Shown here: positions 15,115 through 23,617 of the stretch, one piece after another
Position numbering within the stretch: the stretch's first letter is position 1
Layout of the letters: each line of letters begins with the position of its first letter
Assembly: GCF_002086485.1 (NCBI RefSeq)
Contig: NZ_MVHF01000060.1
Location: forward strand, 1-40,853
Origin: Mycobacterium aquaticum
GTDB taxonomy: Bacteria > Actinomycetota > Actinomycetes > Mycobacteriales > Mycobacteriaceae
DNA: 40,853 nt
Reading direction: 5' to 3'
The notes under the pieces: model-generated
What the model was told of the DNA's origin: nothing
The model's database searches: none
What the model saw: the letters and a program-made list of their open reading frames with translations, nothing else
Position numbers and translations under genes: made by a program

Positions 15115-17616
15115 TCAGCTCTGCGGAGCCAGCATCGCACGCAACATAGACAGCATTTCCGACCGCGATTCGGCCCCCAACCGCCGCCGGATCCGGGCCA
15201 CGTGATGCTCGACCGTCTTAGCCGAAATGAACAACTGGCTGCCGATATCGCGGTACGGCATACCGAGGAGGAGCAACTCGGCCACCTCCCGTTCCCGGTC
15301 GGACAGCCGGGCCGCGGAGCTCGCTCCGGGCTGGGCCGCAGGCACGGGAGCCTTCGCGACGGCTGCGACATCCGGGAGCGGTGACTCGTCGACCGCGCTG
15401 CTCTGCTTGAGGTCACGGGCCAGCTGCAGCATCGCCTGCGACACCCTCGCGTCCGGGGTCTGCAGCGCGGCCTGACTGGCCAGCCGGGTGCCGTCCCAGG
15501 TCAGGCCGTATTGCGCCAACGCCCGCGCTGCCACGGTGACCTCGTCGGTGTCGACCTGGTTGGCCAGCACCCGAAGCCAGGTGCGCCCCGCGTGGGCGAG
15601 GGCACGCGCGAACGCGCTCTGCCCGGCGGCCGCGGTGAGTGCCTGCCCGTGCGGGGCCACCGCGGCCGGGGAATTGGCCAGGATCCCGGCGTGCACACCC
15701 GCCCAGTGCAGCGGCACCGACCACAGCACCGGCTTACCCGACGAATCCAACAGATCGAATGCCTGCGACAGAGCGTGCTGCATCCGGTCGACCTGGCGCA
15801 TCCGCGCCCCTGCCACCCACAGTTCACCGAGCGGGAGCAGGGAAAACAGGTCGATCGAGTACTCGGCGAGCACCTCCATGGCTGCGTACCAGTGCTGCTG
15901 CACGGCGCCGCTGTCACCGGCGCGGCGCGCGATGGCCGTACGCAGCGCGGCGGCCCACAAGGCATCCCGCCGGTGCAGGCCGTGGTCGGCCGCGGCCGCG
16001 TCGGCGGTGGCCGCTCCGAGCTGGCCGTCCTGCATGCGCACCCAGCCCTGCAGCAGCCGGTGCCGGTGCCCGGTGAAAGGCACCTCGTCGGCACCTTCGG
16101 CCCGCACGGCCCTGCCGATCACACTGCGAGCGCGCACCGGATCGCCGCCGTGCAGCGCGACCAGCGTGACCAGCGCCGACGGGGTGTCTGGGGCGACGGC
16201 GCCACCATGATGCTCGCTCGTGAGGGCCTGCCCGAGCCGGGCGACGGTGGCCGCGAACGGCTGATCCAGCGACGAGAGCACGCCCTCGGCGAGGCTGTGC
16301 GCGGCGCGGGCCGCGGCCGTCGGCGGACCCGTGCGCTCGGCCGTCAGCGCAGCGCGTGCCGTCGGCAGGTCGCCCGCGGCGACACTCACGACGACGGCCG
16401 CCGCACTCACCGAGGCGTCGGGATACGGACCCAGCCACCGGAACAGGTCGGCTGCCGCCACGGCGTTCCCGTCGTGCGCGGCGACGCTCGCGGCGATGCG
16501 GACCGCCGCGGCCCGCTGGCAGGCATCGTCGGATTCCAGCAGCTCATCGGCCATCCGTCCGGCCGTCGCGCAATCACCCGTCAGGGCCAGTGCATCGGCC
16601 AGCCGGACACTGCCCGAGATGGATCCGGCTTTGGCGGCGGCCCGGTACAGCGCTGCCGCGCGGGCCGGGCGACCGTGGACCTCGACGGCGCGCTCGATCA
16701 GTGCATCGGCCAACCGGTCGTCGCGCAACCCATGCTCGGCCAGCTGCACCGCGAGGTCCGCCGACAGCGTCGACATCGCCAGTTGCGAATTCAGCAGCGA
16801 TGTCTCGATCTCGTGATGACGCGCGGCACCCGCGATCTGCGCGAGGCTCTCGTGCACCAGCCGCACGAACCGGCGGTCGTAGGACGGTTCGACGAGGCCG
16901 CAGGCCCTGGCCCGGTCGACGAGGTCGACGGCGTCGGTGCCGCTGCAGCCCAACGCCGCGGCGACGTCGTCGGGGCCGAGCCCCTGACTCAGTGACGTGA
17001 TCAGCAGGGTGTCTCGGGTGCGTTCGTCGATGCGGCGCAAGCGATCGATCAGGGTGAACCGGGCGGACTGCTCGGGTGGATTCGTCGCCTGCGCGGCCGC
17101 GGTCACCAGGAACGGCAGGCCGGCGGTCGCGATCAAGACCGAGCGGACGGTTTCGGACGACGCAGGCGCGCCCAGCGCGGTCGTGAGGATGTGGTTGACC
17201 TCGGCTGCGGGCAGCGGGCCGAGGATGACTTCCGGGCTTTCCCGCTGCAGCGCGGTGGCCAGTGCGCGCAGCGCCGGCCGGTGCGCCAGGGGTGCGGTCG
17301 CGACCACCACGGTCGCTGCCGGATCGGTGATGTGCTCGACGAACGCAGCGAGTTCGTCGTCGCCCAGCAGGTGCGCATCGTCCACGACGTACGCCGAATC
17401 TGCGGCGTCGGCGGGGCGGGGTGGACGGGTCAGCACCACCCGCCCGGCAGCGCGCAGCGCGCCGCGCACAGCGGCAAGCACCGACGTCTTGCCGGTCCCG
17501 ATGCCACCGGTGACCAGCAGCTTCGTCGGAGCGGTCGGCGCGGCGAGCACAGCTGCGACGGCGCGGCGGGCGGCCGGCGGCAGGTCCATGCCGGTGTCCG
17601 GCGCCGGGTGCGACAT
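15115..17616 (-). CDS. iniR: IniR: AAA-type ATPase / LuxR-family regulator
   Basis: An 833-residue cytosolic regulator homologous to M. tuberculosis Rv0339c, which controls the iniBAC operon. The Walker A is TGGIGTGKTS (about residues 36-45), Walker B lies in AYVVDDAHLL (about 71-80), a long helical middle region has the look of LAL/MalT-type TPR sensor proteins, and the C-terminus is a LuxR DNA-binding domain, LSDREREVAELLLLGMPYRDIG (about 769-790) with recognition helix ISAKTVEHHVARIRRRLG. Length matches the family. The ATG at 17616 is only six bases after the stop of the Hsp70-like gene upstream, with no independent ribosome-binding site, so the two are probably translationally coupled. 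The iniBAC genes lie on the other strand beyond that gene. Confidence 0.92.
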   Translation of the reverse strand: MSHPAPDTGMDLPPAARRAVAAVLAAPTAPTKLLVTGGIGTGKTSVLAAVRGALRAAGRVVLTRPPRPADAADSAYVVDDAHLLGDDELAAFVEHITDPAATVVVATAPLAHRPALRALATALQRESPEVILGPLPAAEVNHILTTALGAPASSETVRSVLIATAGLPFLVTAAAQATNPPEQSARFTLIDRLRRIDERTRDTLLITSLSQGLGPDDVAAALGCSGTDAVDLVDRARACGLVEPSYDRRFVRLVHESLAQIAGAARHHEIETSLLNSQLAMSTLSADLAVQLAEHGLRDDRLADALIERAVEVHGRPARAAALYRAAAKAGSISGSVRLADALALTGDCATAGRMADELLESDDACQRAAAVRIAASVAAHDGNAVAAADLFRWLGPYPDASVSAAAVVVSVAAGDLPTARAALTAERTGPPTAAARAAHSLAEGVLSSLDQPFAATVARLGQALTSEHHGGAVAPDTPSALVTLVALHGGDPVRARSVIGRAVRAEGADEVPFTGHRHRLLQGWVRMQDGQLGAATADAAAADHGLHRRDALWAAALRTAIARRAGDSGAVQQHWYAAMEVLAEYSIDLFSLLPLGELWVAGARMRQVDRMQHALSQAFDLLDSSGKPVLWSVPLHWAGVHAGILANSPAAVAPHGQALTAAAGQSAFARALAHAGRTWLRVLANQVDTDEVTVAARALAQYGLTWDGTRLASQAALQTPDARVSQAMLQLARDLKQSSAVDESPLPDVAAVAKAPVPAAQPGASSAARLSDREREVAELLLLGMPYRDIGSQLFISAKTVEHHVARIRRRLGAESRSEMLSMLRAMLAPQS

Positions 17617-17622
17617 GGCCGA

Positions 17623-19485
17623 CTAGGCGCCGCCGCCGGCCGCGGTCGTGGTGACCGGCGGTTGTGTCGTGGTCGGCGGCTTGGTGGTGGTCGGTTGCGT
17701 TGTCGTCGGCTGGGTCGTAGTGGGCTGTGTGGTGGTCGGCTGGGTGGTGGTTGTCGTTGTGGTGGGCGCCGTTGTGGTGGTTGTCGTCGTCGTGGTTGTC
17801 GTGGTCGGACTCGTGGTCGTGGTGGTGGGCGACTCACTCGTCGTGGTGCCCGACGTGGCGGTGTCCGTCGGCGTGTGCGTCTGGGTGATGACGGTCGTCG
17901 GGGTGATGACGGTGGTGGTGCCCTGACCGTCCGGACCGACGGTGACCGTGGTGACCGGCGGCAGCATCGAGACCGTGGTGCTGGTCTCGGTCACCGGGGT
18001 CGAGTCGCCCGACGAACTGGTCAGCGTCACGGCGAGACCACCCGCCGCGAGCAGGACCGCGGCGGCGGCCGCCGCGAACAGGATGACCGGTCGCTTGTAC
18101 CAGGGCAGTGGCCCGGGCTCGGCCTCGAACGCCTCTTCTTCGTGGGCGAAGGCCATCTGCGGGCGGGCCGAGGTGGGGCCCGTCCCGCCGCTTTCGTAGT
18201 TGTAGTTGTAGTCCGGTCCGGCGTAGGGGACCGGTTCGTCGGTGGGTGCGTCGTCGTCCTGCGACCACGCGAGCGAGCGGAACGGGGCGGACGCGGCGCC
18301 GTCGGACGCCGACTCGGCCGCAGCCGCACCGGCCGCGCCAACGGCCCACGCGCTCGGCGCCATGCCGGTCGGGGCGTCCGCGGGGTTGATCCCGGGTGCC
18401 AGACCGGTCGGAGCGTCGGCCGCGAAAACCCCTGGGGCCATGCCGGTCGGGGCGCCCGCGTCGGCGACGACGTCGGCCACCAGCGCGGCACCGGCTGCGG
18501 CGGTCAGCTGCGGCTGCGGTGACGTGACGACGGGTGCGCGCAGGTGCTCCGAGAGGCGCTGGGTGACCAGCGGGATCGCGGCCGAGCCACCGACCGTCGC
18601 CACGGCTGTCACGCTCGACAACGCAATGTTGTTGCGCTGCAACGTGTCTGACACGCTGTTCAGTAGGCCGGTGAGTGGCTCGGCGACGAGTTGCTCGAGC
18701 TCGGAGCGCGTCACCCGGACATCGGAAGTGAACCCGGGAAGGTCGGTCGGTACGACGGCGACGGTGTCGGCCGACAACTGTTCCTTGGCCTGGCGGCAAT
18801 CAGCCCGCAGCCGGGCCAGCGAGCCGACCGCCGCGGTGCCGGCCGGGTCGGCATTGCCCGCAGCGGCGACACCGCTGAGCACATGGTTGAGCAGCGCCTG
18901 ATCCACCTGGTCGCCGGAGAAGTCCGGGTACCGCACGGTCTGGCCGATCTGGGACAGGCCCGCGCTCGCGTCCGCCAGCGTCACGCTGGTGCCGCTGCCG
19001 CCGAGGTCGCACAGGACCACGACGCCTTCGGTGGGCAGACCGGGGCCGGCCCGCAACGCCGCGAGCGCGGCCAGGGAATCGGGAACGAGTTCGGCGGGAA
19101 CACCGTCGGGGGCCAAGGCGGGCTTGCCGCGCAGAGCACCGCGCAGCGCGCCGACAGTGGCGGGCCCCCAGTAGGCCGGGACGGCGATCGTGACCGGAGA
19201 ACCACCACCGGCGGCACCGGCCATCGCGTCGAGAGCCTCGGCGAGCGCCAGCTCACCCCGATGTTGCGAACCGTCGGCGGCGACGATCGGCACGGGATCG
19301 CCCACCCGCTCGACGAATCCCGTCAGGGCCAGGCCCTGGTGATCGGGCCGACCGCCGATGTCGCCGACCTCGGGAGCTCGATCGGCGAACAGCGTGAGAA
19401 TCGAGCGGCGAACGACCGGCGGACGCCCTTCGCGGGCAGCCACCAGGTTGGTTGTCCCGATCGACAACCCCAGTGCGTCGGTCAT
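17623..19485 (-). CDS. Hsp70-like ATPase with membrane anchor and Thr-rich tail (paralogue A)
   Basis: 620 residues. The first 340 or so carry an Hsp70/actin-type nucleotide-binding fold: phosphate-1 LGLSIGTTNLVA (residues 5-16), phosphate-2 CDLGGSGTSVTLAD and adenosine motif VATVGGSAAIPLVTQRL. No peptide-binding domain follows. Instead come a linker with three DAPTG(M/L)AP repeats (about 345-378), an acidic stretch, the motif PWYKRP, one helix (about 465-485), and a Ser/Thr tail of about 135 residues with polythreonine and TTTQP repeats. By topology the ATPase is cytosolic and the tail outside. The ATG at 19485 has AGGAG nine bases upstream. It leads directly into iniR (six-base gap), and its close paralogue lies behind iniC. 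The ligand and role are unknown; a sensor or regulator feeding IniR is a reasonable guess. Confidence 0.82.
   Translation of the reverse strand: MTDALGLSIGTTNLVAAREGRPPVVRRSILTLFADRAPEVGDIGGRPDHQGLALTGFVERVGDPVPIVAADGSQHRGELALAEALDAMAGAAGGGSPVTIAVPAYWGPATVGALRGALRGKPALAPDGVPAELVPDSLAALAALRAGPGLPTEGVVVLCDLGGSGTSVTLADASAGLSQIGQTVRYPDFSGDQVDQALLNHVLSGVAAAGNADPAGTAAVGSLARLRADCRQAKEQLSADTVAVVPTDLPGFTSDVRVTRSELEQLVAEPLTGLLNSVSDTLQRNNIALSSVTAVATVGGSAAIPLVTQRLSEHLRAPVVTSPQPQLTAAAGAALVADVVADAGAPTGMAPGVFAADAPTGLAPGINPADAPTGMAPSAWAVGAAGAAAAESASDGAASAPFRSLAWSQDDDAPTDEPVPYAGPDYNYNYESGGTGPTSARPQMAFAHEEEAFEAEPGPLPWYKRPVILFAAAAAAVLLAAGGLAVTLTSSSGDSTPVTETSTTVSMLPPVTTVTVGPDGQGTTTVITPTTVITQTHTPTDTATSGTTTSESPTTTTTSPTTTTTTTTTTTTAPTTTTTTTQPTTTQPTTTQPTTTQPTTTKPPTTTQPPVTTTAAGGGA
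17650..17835 (-). repeat. Threonine-codon low-complexity DNA
   Basis: Repeats of ACC/ACG/ACA codons, with several consecutive TTTQP units (17680-17750), code the outer tail of the Hsp70-like protein. Slippage-prone; not CRISPR, since units are contiguous, in frame and lack spacers. Confidence 0.8.
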
Positions 19486-19554
19486 CAGGCGTCACTCCTG
19501 TGTTGTCTGGGCCGTCCCCACGATAGCGGCTGGCCCCCAGTGCCGAGGGTCCAT

Positions 19555-19593
19555 CCCCTAGTCGCCAGAATCCCCTAACAGCCGACCCCCTAA
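19555..19593. promoter_or_regulatory. CCCCTAR repeat cluster in the divergent control region
   Basis: CCCCTAG at 19555-19561 and CCCCTAA at 19572-19578 and 19587-19593, spaced 17 and 15 bases. They lie between the Hsp70-like/iniR operon (- strand, start 19485) and the Rv0340-like gene (+ strand, start 19712). The last copy extends to CCCCTAATTGG and is followed by CCAAGGGGG (imperfect inverted repeat). The same pattern recurs before iniB. Candidate binding sites for IniR or another Ini regulator. A possible -10 for the minus strand is TATCGT (19525-19520) and for the plus strand TAGCAT (19648-19653), both weak. Confidence 0.55.
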
Positions 19594-19711
19594 TTGGACC
19601 GCCAAGGGGGTGGGTTGGACACCGATCCCAGTGACGCCACTGGTGGATAGCATCGATGACAGCCGTCACGAGACGGGGCCGAGATGGTCACAAGACAGTA
19701 AGGAAGGTGTC

Positions 19712-20230
19712 ATGGCGAATTCGCTCCTCGACTTTGTCATGTCACTCGTGCGCGATCCCGACGCGGCCGCGCGCTACGCGGCCGATCCGTCGCAAGCCAT
19801 CTCCGACGCCCATTTGACCGGTGTGACCAGCGTCGACGTCAACAATCTCATCCCGGTGGTCTCTGAATCGCTCACCGGCGGCGAGGGGTTCGGCACCGAA
19901 CCCGCGGGCAACGTCTGGGCAAGCGGTGCGGCCACGGCCGCGTTCGACGCCTTCGGCGACCATGTGCCTGCTGCGCCCGCGGATACCGGGCACGCCGTGG
20001 ACCACGTGATCACCCAGCCCGATCACGTCGCGCCGGCCGCGCTCGATGACTACTTCACCGACAGCGGGATCACTGCGCAGCCGCTGGATGATTCATCGCT
20101 GCAGCTCAGCGACGCCGTCATCGATGACGCTCCGGCCCCTCAGGCCGACTTCGGCACCGAATGGGCAGCCCCCGCGGTGGACGATCACCACCACGACGAT
20201 GGTGGGGCCGGCTTCGACCTGTTCAGCTGA
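19712..20230 (+). CDS. IniB-like / Rv0340-like protein
   Basis: 172 residues beginning MANSLLDFVMSLVRDPDAAARYAADP, closely similar to the N-terminus of IniB (MTTLIDFIMDLFRSPAAAAAYVADP), so the two genes share a domain of about 50 residues. The rest is acidic, Ala/Asp/His-rich, ends with DDHHHDDGGAGFDLFS, and has no helix or enzyme motif. Position just upstream of iniB and size match M. tuberculosis Rv0340. The ATG at 19712 has AGGAAGG four bases upstream; the frame is open further back to 19610 but without a comparable site. A strong terminator follows, so it forms its own unit, probably under the same regulation as iniB. Biochemical function unknown. Confidence 0.82.
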   Translation: MANSLLDFVMSLVRDPDAAARYAADPSQAISDAHLTGVTSVDVNNLIPVVSESLTGGEGFGTEPAGNVWASGAATAAFDAFGDHVPAAPADTGHAVDHVITQPDHVAPAALDDYFTDSGITAQPLDDSSLQLSDAVIDDAPAPQADFGTEWAAPAVDDHHHDDGGAGFDLFS

Positions 20231-20258
20231 ACGCGGCCCATCTAACCGTAGCGAATTA

Positions 20259-20289
20259 GCGCACAACCTCCGAGGTTGTGCGCTTTTTT
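20259..20289 (+). terminator. Rho-independent terminator after the Rv0340-like gene
   Basis: Perfect 11-bp stem GCGCACAACCT / AGGTTGTGCGC (20259-20269 and 20273-20283) with a three-base loop and six T residues (20284-20289). A textbook intrinsic terminator, rare in mycobacteria, 28 bases after the stop. Confidence 0.93.
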
Positions 20290-20347
20290 GACGTTGACGT
20301 GCATAAATGGGCGATCTCCCAGGCTTCGACCATATTTGCCTCAGGAA

Positions 20348-20385
20348 CCCCTAGCGATCCCCTAATCCCCTAATGGGTCCCCATT
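20348..20385. promoter_or_regulatory. CCCCTAR repeat cluster upstream of iniB
   Basis: CCCCTAG at 20348-20354, CCCCTAA at 20359-20365 and 20367-20373, then the inverted repeat AATGGG-TC-CCCATT at 20372-20385. The last copy reads CCCCTAATGGG, 10 of 11 bases identical to the copy at 19587-19597 in the divergent region. About 80-100 bases before the proposed iniB -10. Likely activator or repressor site for the ini genes. The intergenic stretch 20231-20533 otherwise holds the terminator above and the promoter below; 20290-20347 shows nothing recognisable. Confidence 0.6.
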
Positions 20386-20430
20386 GGTCAGCCCCGGTGG
20401 GCCTGTGGGAGGGAGGGGATCCTGCCCCGT

Positions 20431-20458
20431 TTGCGGGGGCTTGCGGGGCCCATAACGT
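20431..20458 (+). promoter_or_regulatory. Candidate iniB promoter
   Basis: TTGCGG (20431-20436), 16-nt spacer, TAACGT (20453-20458); transcription would begin near 20465, giving a leader of about 70 bases. The -35 lies in a tandem 10-mer, TTGCGGGGGC then TTGCGGGGCC (20431-20450). No start site is proven. Confidence 0.4.
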
Positions 20459-20533
20459 TGTCACCAGTTCGCCGGGACACCCCGGAACGAGAACCAGAAC
20501 CTCAGGCAAGACACAACGAAAGGCAGTACCGAG

Positions 20534-21640
20534 ATGACCACTCTGATCGACTTCATCATGGACCTGTTCCGCAGCCCCGCCGCTGCCGCCGCCTACGTGG
20601 CCGACCCGGAAGGCGCGCTGCGCGACGCCGGCCTGCCGAACGTGTCCGCCGCGCAGCTGGCCTCCGTGGCCGCCACCGCCGCTCCGGCCGGCCTGGCGCT
20701 GGGCAACGGTGACCCGGTCTACGGCCTGCAGCGCGCGGTCGCCGACTACCACAACATCGCCTCCCCGTTCTCCCCGCAGACGGCCTTCACCTCGCAGCCG
20801 ACCTTCGCCCCGCAGACCGACACCTCTCTGATGAGCGGCAACTCGACCGATCTGGCCAGCCACAACAACGTGCCGATCATGAGCCCCAACCAGGACGCGG
20901 GCGCCAACGCTCAGCAGGGTGCGTTCAACCTGGGCTTCGGGGACATCACCCTCGGCGACAAGACCACCACGACCAACACCGCCACCAACGGTGGCGTGGT
21001 CAACACCGGTCACTCCAGTGGCCCGATCGTCACCGGTGACGGCGCTGTGCTCGGCCACGGCAACACCGTCAACAACGGCGATGTCTGGGCCGGTTCCGGC
21101 TCGCACGTCGCAGTCGGCCAGGGCAACGAGATCTCGGACAGCTCGCAGCATGCCGGCGGTCAGATCATCTCCGGCAACGACGGCCCGGTCATCAGCGGCA
21201 ACGACATGAGCGGTGGCCACGGCGGTGGCGCGAGCGCCAGCGGCAGCGGCGGTGGCCTGCTCAACATCGGCGGCAGCGGCGGCCACGCCAGCGGCGGTGA
21301 CGGCGGCAACGCCGGCTCGATCATCGTGACCAGCAACGACAGCCACGCGGTTGGCGGCAACCAGACCACCGCCGGTCACGACGTCGGCAGCGGCAACACC
21401 AGCTCCATCGACTCGTCGGTGCACACCGCGTCGTCGACCCACACGTCGCTGTCCGATCAGTCGGTGCACGACAGCTCGGTGGGCAACACCAGCACGGTGC
21501 ACAGCGACAGCTCGGTGCACAGCTCGGTGACCGACGATTCGGTTCACCAGGTGGGTGGCCTGCACACCAACGTGTCCACCACCAACGATGTGGCCAGCCA
21601 CAACACCGTCGACCCGCACGCCGGGTTCCACGGCTTCTGA
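20534..21640 (+). CDS. iniB: IniB, isoniazid-inducible Gly/Ser-rich protein
   Basis: First gene of the iniBAC operon, which in M. tuberculosis is switched on by isoniazid, ethambutol and other inhibitors of cell-wall synthesis. 368 residues: the shared IniB N-terminal domain (1-55), a Gly/Asn/Ser-rich middle with GNGDP, GGASASGSGGG and GGHASGG stretches, and a Ser/His/Thr-rich C-terminal third with multiple SVH units (SSVHTASS, QSVHDSSV, DSVHQVGG). It has no signal peptide and no membrane helix. It is shorter than the M. tuberculosis protein (479 residues). The ATG at 20534 follows AAAGGCAG. Its biochemical role is not known. A strong stem-loop separates it from iniA. Confidence 0.9.
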   Translation: MTTLIDFIMDLFRSPAAAAAYVADPEGALRDAGLPNVSAAQLASVAATAAPAGLALGNGDPVYGLQRAVADYHNIASPFSPQTAFTSQPTFAPQTDTSLMSGNSTDLASHNNVPIMSPNQDAGANAQQGAFNLGFGDITLGDKTTTTNTATNGGVVNTGHSSGPIVTGDGAVLGHGNTVNNGDVWAGSGSHVAVGQGNEISDSSQHAGGQIISGNDGPVISGNDMSGGHGGGASASGSGGGLLNIGGSGGHASGGDGGNAGSIIVTSNDSHAVGGNQTTAGHDVGSGNTSSIDSSVHTASSTHTSLSDQSVHDSSVGNTSTVHSDSSVHSSVTDDSVHQVGGLHTNVSTTNDVASHNTVDPHAGFHGF

Positions 21641-21656
21641 TCGGAACAGCACCGCC

Positions 21657-21687
21657 ACTGGCGGGGACCGCAACGGTCCCCGCCAGT
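21657..21687 (+). ncRNA. Perfect 14-bp stem-loop between iniB and iniA
   Basis: ACTGGCGGGGACCG (21657-21670), loop CAA, and its exact complement (21674-21687), 17 bases after the iniB stop and 35 bases before the iniA start. No U-tract follows (TCGCCGTTTACC), so it is probably a partial terminator or an mRNA 3'-end stabiliser that sets iniB above iniA and iniC, rather than a full terminator. Confidence 0.75.
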
Positions 21688-21722
21688 TCGCCGTTTACCG
21701 TTAGAGGCCGGAGGGTTTCCCT

Positions 21723-23594
21723 ATGACGCAACCGAATGACCCGCGCAAAGTGGCGGCCGGCGGGCCGGCCAGACCAGTCGCGATCATCGTCGAGCTGATC
21801 GACCACACCAGCAGGATTGCCGGCGCCAGAGACCGTGGCGACCTCGTGCAGAGCCTGGGCCGCGCCAAGGAGCGCATCACCGACCCGCACATCCGGGTGG
21901 TGATCGCCGGCCAGCTCAAACAGGGCAAGAGTCAGCTGCTCAACTCGCTGCTGAACATGCCGGTGGCCCGGGTCGGCGACGACGAGAGCACGGTGCTGGC
22001 CACCATGGTGTCCTACGGCGAGCAACCGTCGGCCCGGCTCGTGGTGGCCCGGCCCGACGGGGCGGAACCCGAACTCATCGACATCCCGCCGGGTGAGCTG
22101 CGCAACGATCTACGCCGGGCCCCGCAGGCCGGCGGGCGGCAGGTGTTGCGGGTAGAGGTGACCGCCCCGAGCCCCCTGCTGCAGGGCGGGCTTGCGTTCA
22201 TCGACACCCCCGGCGTTGGCGGGCACGGGCAGCCGCACCTGTCGGCCACGTTGGGCCTGCTGCCCGACGCCGACGCGATGCTCATGGTCAGCGACACCAG
22301 CCAGGAGTTCACCGAGCCCGAGCTGAGGTTCATCCGTCAGGCACTCGAAATATGCCCGGTGGCAACGATTGTCGCGACCAAGACCGATCTGTACCCGCAT
22401 TGGCGGGACATCGTCGCCGCCAACACGGCGCACCTGCAGCGCGCGGGTTTGGCGGTCCCGGTGACTCCGGTTTCCAGTGTGTTGCGCAGCCACGCCATTC
22501 AGCTCAACGACAAGGAACTCAACGAGGAGTCCAACTTCCCGGCCATCGTCAACTTCCTCTCCGAACGGGTGCTGTCTCGCGAGAACGACCGCATCCGCGA
22601 TCAGGTGGTCGACGACATCCGCTCCGCCGCAGAGCATTTGATGCTCGCGGTGGAAACGGAGCTGGCGGCGATCAACGATCCGGAGGTTCGCGCGCAGCTG
22701 ACCAGCGAGCTGGAGCGGCGCAAGCAGGAAGCGCAGGACGCCCTCGCGCAGAGCGCGCTGTGGCAGCAGGTGCTCAACGATGGTATCGCCGATCTCACCG
22801 CAGACGTGGATCACGATCTGCGGCAACGGTTCCGGACCATCAGCGCACACACCGAGAAGATGCTCGACAAGGTCGATCCCACTGCGCACTGGGCCGAGAT
22901 CGGCGCCGAGCTGGAGGACGCGGTGGCCACCGCGGTCGGCGACAACTTCGTGTGGGCCTATCAGCGGGCCGAGGCGCTGGCCGCCGAGGTGGCCGACACG
23001 TTCACCAAGGCCGGTCTGGACGCGGTGGCCCTGCCGCAGATCGACGCCCGCGAAATGGGTGCTGGTTTCGGGGAATTCAGCTCGGTACAAAAACTCGAGG
23101 CGGGGCCCATCCGGGCCGGGCACAAGCTCGTCACCGGTATGCGGGGTTCCTACGGCGGTGTGCTGATGTTCGGCATGATCACCTCATTCGCCGGTCTCGG
23201 CATGTTCAACCCGCTGTCGCTGGGTGCCGGACTCCTGTTGGGCCGCAAGGCTTACAAGGAGGACATGGAGAACCGGATGCTGCGCGTGCGCGGTGAGGCC
23301 AAGGCCAACGTGCGCAAGTTCGTCGACGACGTGGCGTTCGTGGTGGGCAAGGAATCCCGCGACCGGCTCAAGGCCATCCAGCGTCAGCTGCGCGATCACT
23401 ACCGCGAGGTGGCCAACCAGACGAACCGTTCACTCAACGAATCCCTGCAGGCCACGCTCTCGGCGGCCAAGGTCGAGGAGAACGAACGCAACAGCCGGGT
23501 GGCCGAACTGGAGCGTCAGCTCAACATCCTCAAGCAGGTGGTCGAGCATGCTGGGAACCTCGCCCAGGCACGCCCGCTAGGCTCGCGGGGTTAA
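21723..23594 (+). CDS. iniA: IniA, dynamin-like GTPase
   Basis: 623-residue bacterial dynamin-like protein; the mycobacterial protein has been shown to remodel and cut membranes, and it supports tolerance to isoniazid and ethambutol. GTPase motifs: P-loop GQLKQGKS (residues 63-70), switch II DTPGVGGHG (Asp161), and TKTD (about 219-222) for guanine recognition. The long helical stalk follows, and a hydrophobic paddle GGVLMFGMITSFAGLGMFNP (about 478-497, extending to GAGLLLGRK) inserts in membrane. GGAGGG lies shortly before the ATG at 21723. Length is close to M. tuberculosis IniA (640). It is followed by iniC after 23 bases, and the pair probably work as a heteromeric or sequential system. 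Confidence 0.95.
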   Translation: MTQPNDPRKVAAGGPARPVAIIVELIDHTSRIAGARDRGDLVQSLGRAKERITDPHIRVVIAGQLKQGKSQLLNSLLNMPVARVGDDESTVLATMVSYGEQPSARLVVARPDGAEPELIDIPPGELRNDLRRAPQAGGRQVLRVEVTAPSPLLQGGLAFIDTPGVGGHGQPHLSATLGLLPDADAMLMVSDTSQEFTEPELRFIRQALEICPVATIVATKTDLYPHWRDIVAANTAHLQRAGLAVPVTPVSSVLRSHAIQLNDKELNEESNFPAIVNFLSERVLSRENDRIRDQVVDDIRSAAEHLMLAVETELAAINDPEVRAQLTSELERRKQEAQDALAQSALWQQVLNDGIADLTADVDHDLRQRFRTISAHTEKMLDKVDPTAHWAEIGAELEDAVATAVGDNFVWAYQRAEALAAEVADTFTKAGLDAVALPQIDAREMGAGFGEFSSVQKLEAGPIRAGHKLVTGMRGSYGGVLMFGMITSFAGLGMFNPLSLGAGLLLGRKAYKEDMENRMLRVRGEAKANVRKFVDDVAFVVGKESRDRLKAIQRQLRDHYREVANQTNRSLNESLQATLSAAKVEENERNSRVAELERQLNILKQVVEHAGNLAQARPLGSRG

Positions 23595-23617
23595 GTGGAA
23601 GGGTCGGATTTCGCAGC

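Noticed and set aside
15511..16995. Plus-strand open frame opposite iniR
   Set aside because: Antisense shadow of iniR; Arg/Gly/Pro-rich translation without recognisable domains or ribosome-binding site.
17650..17835. Regular short repeats that could suggest a CRISPR array
   Set aside because: Units are contiguous, in frame and encode polythreonine and TTTQP; there are no spacers and no cas genes nearby.
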